This document shows positions 59,311-64,000 of a stretch of DNA of 64,000 nucleotides, piece by piece. Every line of letters starts with the position of its first letter. Position 1 is the first letter of the stretch. The notes beneath the pieces were generated by a model. The model worked only from the letters and a program-made list of their open reading frames with translations, ran no database searches and was not told the DNA's origin. Source of the DNA: Capitulum mitella (lineage: Eukaryota; Arthropoda; Thecostraca; Pollicipedomorpha; Pollicipedidae); assembly GCA_030062745.1 (NCBI GenBank), contig CP099845.1, forward strand, positions 20,420,556 to 20,484,555. Reading direction: 5' to 3'. The translations under genes were made by a program, and so were the position numbers.

Positions 59311-61430
59311 GCAGTGATGTATGAGACGGCGCCGGAGTTCTATGAGTTTCGGCCGAATCGAATCAGTCCTGCTTTTTGTTTATTTGTTTGTTTATTTTAT
59401 TTAATGAGCAATATCCCATTCACAGCCCAAGTCGCGTGATAAATCATGCGTACACAAATACATACAGAGTAGCAATGGCGTTCCACGGTAAATCTGACTA
59501 GCTGTTGAACAACACAGCGGGGAACAGCAGCGCCTGGACACTAGAATCATTAGCAGAGTGCAAACGCCGCAGTTGTTTTGCGTAATTCACAACTTTCGGG
59601 CGAAATTGACTTTTTGGGGAGTTTTTGTTTGCCCTCGGACGGAAAGCGAATTAGGTTCGCCACAGCAGAGCGCGGGCTTTGTAGTTTCCATAAACAGGCA
59701 ACTTTTCCGTCGGAGGGCCAAATCATCCTCTTTTAATCACCTTCGTCGCCTCATCGACTCCCGACGTTTCCACGGCATCTCAGCCGTCCACTCCCAGAGA
59801 GCCTCCGCTCGACTCCAGACTTAGAATCGGTGCTCGACGGAGCTGCCGCAGCCCCATCGGCGGCGCCGCGGGCTAAATGTGGCTTTAATGGCGCGTCCGG
59901 CGGCTTCATGGCGCCCGTGCTCGCCATTACCGGAATTCAATGACACCGCTCGCCTCGGGCGATATGCTGTGATCGATGAAGCCCATCGGTCACGTCATTA
60001 CGCACGGACACCAGCTGCCTCCTGGTCGGCTGACTTCATCGAGATCACGTGCACGCTAATTTGCCTGACGATTGTGAAGCCATCGAATAACTGTGGACGA
60101 TGCTCAGTGCAGTTGACAGGCATTCACTGCACTGAGTTGGATTGCATTCCATTCCATTGCTTCATCTTTATTATTTGGTGGAGAATTTTCATATATCGTA
60201 AACATTGATGTACATTTCAAGTCAGTTTAAAATGCGAGCAATTCCAGTCATTTGGCATATCGTCCTTTAGAAGTTTGTGACATACCAAGCTAATTCAAGG
60301 TGTTTCCGCGCTATATTTAACATTTTTGCTTTTGAAAGAACCATGTCCCTTCGGATGAAGTCTTGACGGAAGCATTTATCACGCCTGCTAATTCAGTAAT
60401 TTCTTCGGTCATCTGGTGGTTTGATTAGAATGTTTAACAAGGGCGACATTTGGATCCAATGTTGGTGGTACCCAGTCTTCAGCTGGGCCTTCAGTCCCAC
60501 TTCGAGTCTCATATGTCCCTTTCCATGGCTAATATTGCAGCAAAAGTTTAGTGTGACGCCTCGAGCACTATTGCCGTTTGGTAGTTCGCCTACCCCTCTC
60601 CTAGTCAGTATCTTGTCCTTTGATCCTGCTCGACAGCTGCACCACGTTTAAGTACTGGTAATGGCAGTGTCTGCCGTTTTTGGAGTCTGTTCATCTTTGT
60701 TCGAATGACCTGTTTCTGTGATGGGTATGGTGCTGGGTGTAGCAGGCTTGTGACAGGCGGCGTCCATCTGCCTTCTGTGTGGATGAATTGCTCTTGTTGC
60801 CGCTTTCTTGCTGCTCGAAAAATAGAACAACATCCTGTTTTCATTTTTCTTTGCTCCTTTTTAGAAACTGTCTTTAGTGAGTTCGTATGGATGAAAACAA
60901 CTTCTGCTATACACTTATGAGGCTGAAGTAGGTGGTTTTCATCATTTCAAACCACCCCATTCAGAATGCAGGACTGTGTTCTTGTCCCAGGGGTCCTTTC
61001 CAAATGCGGTCAGTTGGGCTGTTGAGTGCTTGTTTTCACTTCTTAGAGGCTCCCAGAGGTCACATAATTCTTTGCTCGATGGGAGCACGTGATTCTGGAC
61101 ACCACGTCACCACCGGCACGGTATCTCCAGCCCCATTAATGCTAAAAGCACGCCATGACCCAGGAATAGCAAGACGCTGATGACTGTACCAACTTGTTGA
61201 GTAATGAGCGCCGGGCCTCACGCTCAGACGTGCAGTTTGCGGATTATTTGGCGCTGTGCGGCGCTCGAGGAACCCGAAGAAATACAAACGCCAAAGAGGG
61301 CGTATTTCATTCTGCACCTCCTCCCGTCAGAGGGCTCTAAGTTGCCGAAAATCTATTAACAGCGTAGCGAAGGCAGTTCATTTGGACAAGCACGATTCCC
61401 AACGCTGATGCCACAAGGCGTGATTCAGCG
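59311..61430. other. No gene seen
   Basis: Mixed sequence, possibly intronic. No recognised elements. Confidence 0.4.
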
Positions 61431-61509
61431 TGCTCAAATTTGGCGACGGTCTGACGGATGGCCGGCGTCTCGGGCGGCGTCCGCGCGCTCCGCAGCTCCT
61501 CCGCCGCAG

Positions 61510-61763
61510 CGCGATCTCCGCGCCGGAGCTCGCCGCCGCTGGACGGGTCGGCACTCAATGGAGGCGGGCCGGAGCACGGCGCGCCCCTGTATCGACCGCT
61601 GCGCACCGCCGGCGCGCCGCGCTCGCCGCCGGCGCGCCGGCGTCTGGCGGCGGCGGGCGGCGCGGCCGGCCCGCGCTCACTGCCGGCGCCGCCGCCAGCC
61701 GAGTTCGGTTGGCTCCCGCCGGCGGCCGCACACGTGCATCGAACTCACAATGACGGACACGAG
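61510..61763 (+). CDS. Possible further exon of the RRxS-rich gene
   Basis: Within a GC-rich island (about 61440-61830), CTCCGCCGCAG ends at 61509 and GAG|GTACGG follows 61763. An exon between them starts with two bases that complete the phase-1 codon left by exon C and ends in phase 0. It would read ARSPRRSSPPLDGSALNGGG and end THNDGHE, with one more R-R-x-S. Composition is extreme and other frames are open, so this is a hypothesis. Confidence 0.3.
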
Positions 61764-62218
61764 GTACGGTCAGTGGGCGGCCGCGTCGCGCGCCGGCCGG
61801 CCGGTCTCTGCGGCGCCGCCGGGAGGGGACTGCCGAGAGGTTACTTCTTGCCGGTGATATGGAAAAGAAGAGTAAGGCATGAAGGCGTGCACGGCACGAT
61901 GTAGGGGGATACCGTTACGTGCGTTTGCTTTGGGGAGCTTATCGAACCAGCCGACGGCTACTGTTAAGCATTTAGTTTGAACTGGATATAGTTTCAGACG
62001 ACTGACTAACGCCTGACGATGCAGAAGACTTGACACAAGACTCTGACCACTTGGAGCCAAGAGGCTGTGTCCGTATTCACAATCACGGAAACAAACAAAT
62101 GAATACGGTTTCCATCATTTGGAAGCGTCGTTGTGTAACGACGACACGTATTGTGGCGTTTACGAAGAAAGGAAAATAAGCGTCAGATTTATCCTTACCA
62201 TTTTGGACACGCCTTTAA

Positions 62219-63366
62219 CCCCTTTTCCCAGATGGGGGGGGGGGGTTCAGAGGTCGACCCCGGTTTTTTGCTCGCCATTCCAATGGTTGTCGAATCAGCT
62301 TCACAAAATTTGGCAACATTTTCCAGACATTTTTCGGCGTATTATGTCACATTGTCGTAATTTTATTGTGCTCAGGTTTGGCGCCAGGCCAAGTTTTTTT
62401 GGAACCATCTCAGGCCATTTGGCACTCCTAAAGGTAAAGAAAAGATAGATGCTAAAAATAGAGTTCTCAAAATACAACTTAAAAATTGGTGTGAGAAAAT
62501 ATAGGCAAATAACTAGGAAAACATACCAGAATAGTTTTGCTGATGTAAGGTTATACCACAAGATCATGTCAAGGTCAAAAATTGAAATTTGGTTTCATGT
62601 AAACATCTGTGGTACTTACTATCAAAATGCAAAATCTGGAAGGTATCTGACTTAGCACGGTGTCATCTACTTTTTTGAAGTTTCAGGTTTAATCAGGTCG
62701 GGTCTCGGAGCTATGGCCTCAACTGTCAGCACGTACCCTATCTCACGATGGCCATAAACAGGGGTTTTGAAAAGACAGTCAATTTAAATGAGTGGAAACG
62801 TTTCCGAACAATCCATTCCATGTGAACATGATGCCATTTGAGGTCATCTGAGGTCAAAGATCGTTAGCGGCCTGATGAACATGCGACCATAATAGTTCTC
62901 GCTTTTCCGTGTCCCTGGCGCCGCCTATGTCAGCATTACACAAACAGTTTAATGCGAATCGTACGCATTAAATATAGCATGATCATTTAGGGCTAAAAAG
63001 ACATTTACAACTTTTATTTTCATTCACTTTTGAAAACAATATTTCTCCCATTTTCCAAAGCCTATAAACGCGCGTAAATTTTCTCAAAATTGAAGCCTAC
63101 GGGCTACCGTGTAAAGTCCCATCGGTTAGCTCCCCATTCCCGTCGATGTCATCAACATCGGTCCATAAACAGCGAAGTTTCAACAGGTAAAAAATCCTCC
63201 TTGTGACCTTTTTGCCCCCTCTTTCCACGCTTTCAAGGTTTTTGAAACTTCTTATGAGCAATGTAATTTATGTCATGGCAAATCGATTGTCGTTTGCTGC
63301 AATGAGGACGCACGGTTCTCGGGATCCCGGAGTGGAGGCGAATAATCCCCTCCATATGGGAATGGA
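62219..63366. mobile_element. TTAA-flanked non-autonomous element, copy E7
   Basis: TTAA at 62215-62218; the right flank is decayed (CCTA at 63367-63370). The left end CCCCTTTTCCCAGATGGGG corresponds to the right end read inward, TCCATTCCCATATGGAGGGG. Homology to E6 extends through the interior, including GGTTTTTTGCTCGCCATTCC, the inner GGCGCCAGG / CCTGGCGCCGCC pair and TCATCTGAGGTCA words. The right hairpin is GGAGGCGAATAATCCCCTCC. No coding capacity. Confidence 0.7.
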
Positions 63367-63370
63367 CCTA

Positions 63371-64000
63371 GTGCTATGGGCACGGGTTAGGGATAAATGA
63401 TGAAAAAGTTTATTTTGAGCGGTAAACGCAAATAGTTGACAAGCTAAACAAACTGGGGCTTACATTGATGGCCAATATATGTTTAGCTTTGGTTAAAATC
63501 TGCGATCGTATATTCTTAAAAGGAATTTTCCTTATTTCATCGTATTTTATCGACGAAAGAGATCCTGGGCTTATTAAGCTTATTTAAAGAAGTTGAAATA
63601 AAAGCCGATGTTTTGACACTTTGACACTTGACACTTTTAGTGTTGTTACTTTTTAGCAGTTAACGGGTCTCTATGTTGAGGAATCTTGTTTTAGGCCATT
63701 TCTGTGGATTTTTGGTCGCAAATGGATTGCCATTTTTATATTCCGTGTAAATGCGGTAAAATAATTGCACGTAATTGCGTCTCATGTCTTTAAGTAACCA
63801 AAACGTAGAAAAGGCTCTGAACTTCACAAAGAAACATGCTCTAAACCGTTTGCGCCAGTTGAATACCAGTAGAATGACCAGAATCCCTAGAGTTCTAGAG
63901 TGCCAACAGTGGAAAGAATAGCCTTTGCAGAAAACCCATTACTTTTACAAAAGAAGAAAATACACTGCCGAGGAACAGGAGCGCGTACACGAACGAGTGA
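63371..64000. other. No gene seen
   Basis: AT-rich sequence with a short imperfect TTTGACAC repeat at about 63614-63637. Confidence 0.45.

Noticed and set aside
1..64000. CRISPR arrays or bacterial operons
   Set aside because: No short direct repeats with unique spacers and no ribosome-binding-site-spaced gene strings. The retroelements and introns indicate a eukaryote.

Overview
The window looks like invertebrate nuclear DNA, most likely arthropod. It has one spliced gene with GT-AG introns, clusters of retroelement and DNA-transposon remnants, AT microsatellites, CpG-rich islands and no operons. A crustacean with moderate GC, such as a barnacle, would fit, but that is a guess. Most of the first 49 kb has no recognisable coding exon. 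It alternates between AT-leaning DNA, GC-rich islands of 0.3-1 kb (several carrying ATTA cores) and mobile elements.

One host gene is well supported on the + strand from about 49.68 kb. A large GC-rich exon (49683-50812), a 97-base exon (52232-52328) and a 190-base exon (53361-53550) join in frame with consensus splice sites. They encode a basic, low-complexity protein dense in R-R-x-S/T motifs. A further phase-compatible exon may lie at 61510-61763. I cannot name the gene. The end of the first exon sits inside a 27-base tandem repeat, so the 5' splice site itself is duplicated in phase.

Mobile DNA includes two head-to-head copies of a Penelope-like retroelement with a GIY-YIG domain (22.9-26.0 kb), a dead CR1/Jockey-type LINE (55.9-57.6 kb), pieces of an L1-like LINE (36.5 and 38.4-39.4 kb), a complete but inactivated Tc1/mariner element with DD37E-like spacing (44.0-45.3 kb) and a 200-base MITE (21.7-21.9 kb).

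The most notable feature is a set of 1.15-1.5 kb elements flanked by TTAA: 7548-9068, 23303-24523, 31250-32692, 32936-34247, 35168-36429, 36843-38040 and 62219-63366, plus a fragment ending near 58543. They begin with CCC- or CC-type inverted ends, carry subterminal G-tract/C-tract hairpins whose stems are kept while their loops differ, contain a GATCTCG-like motif, and are filled with AGGTCA/TGACCT hexamers. None has a long open frame. One sits in a Penelope-like copy whose sister copy preserves the empty site, which shows the TTAA duplication directly. Four are packed into 6.8 kb (31.2-38.0 kb). They look like a non-autonomous, piggyBac-type (TTAA) superfamily.
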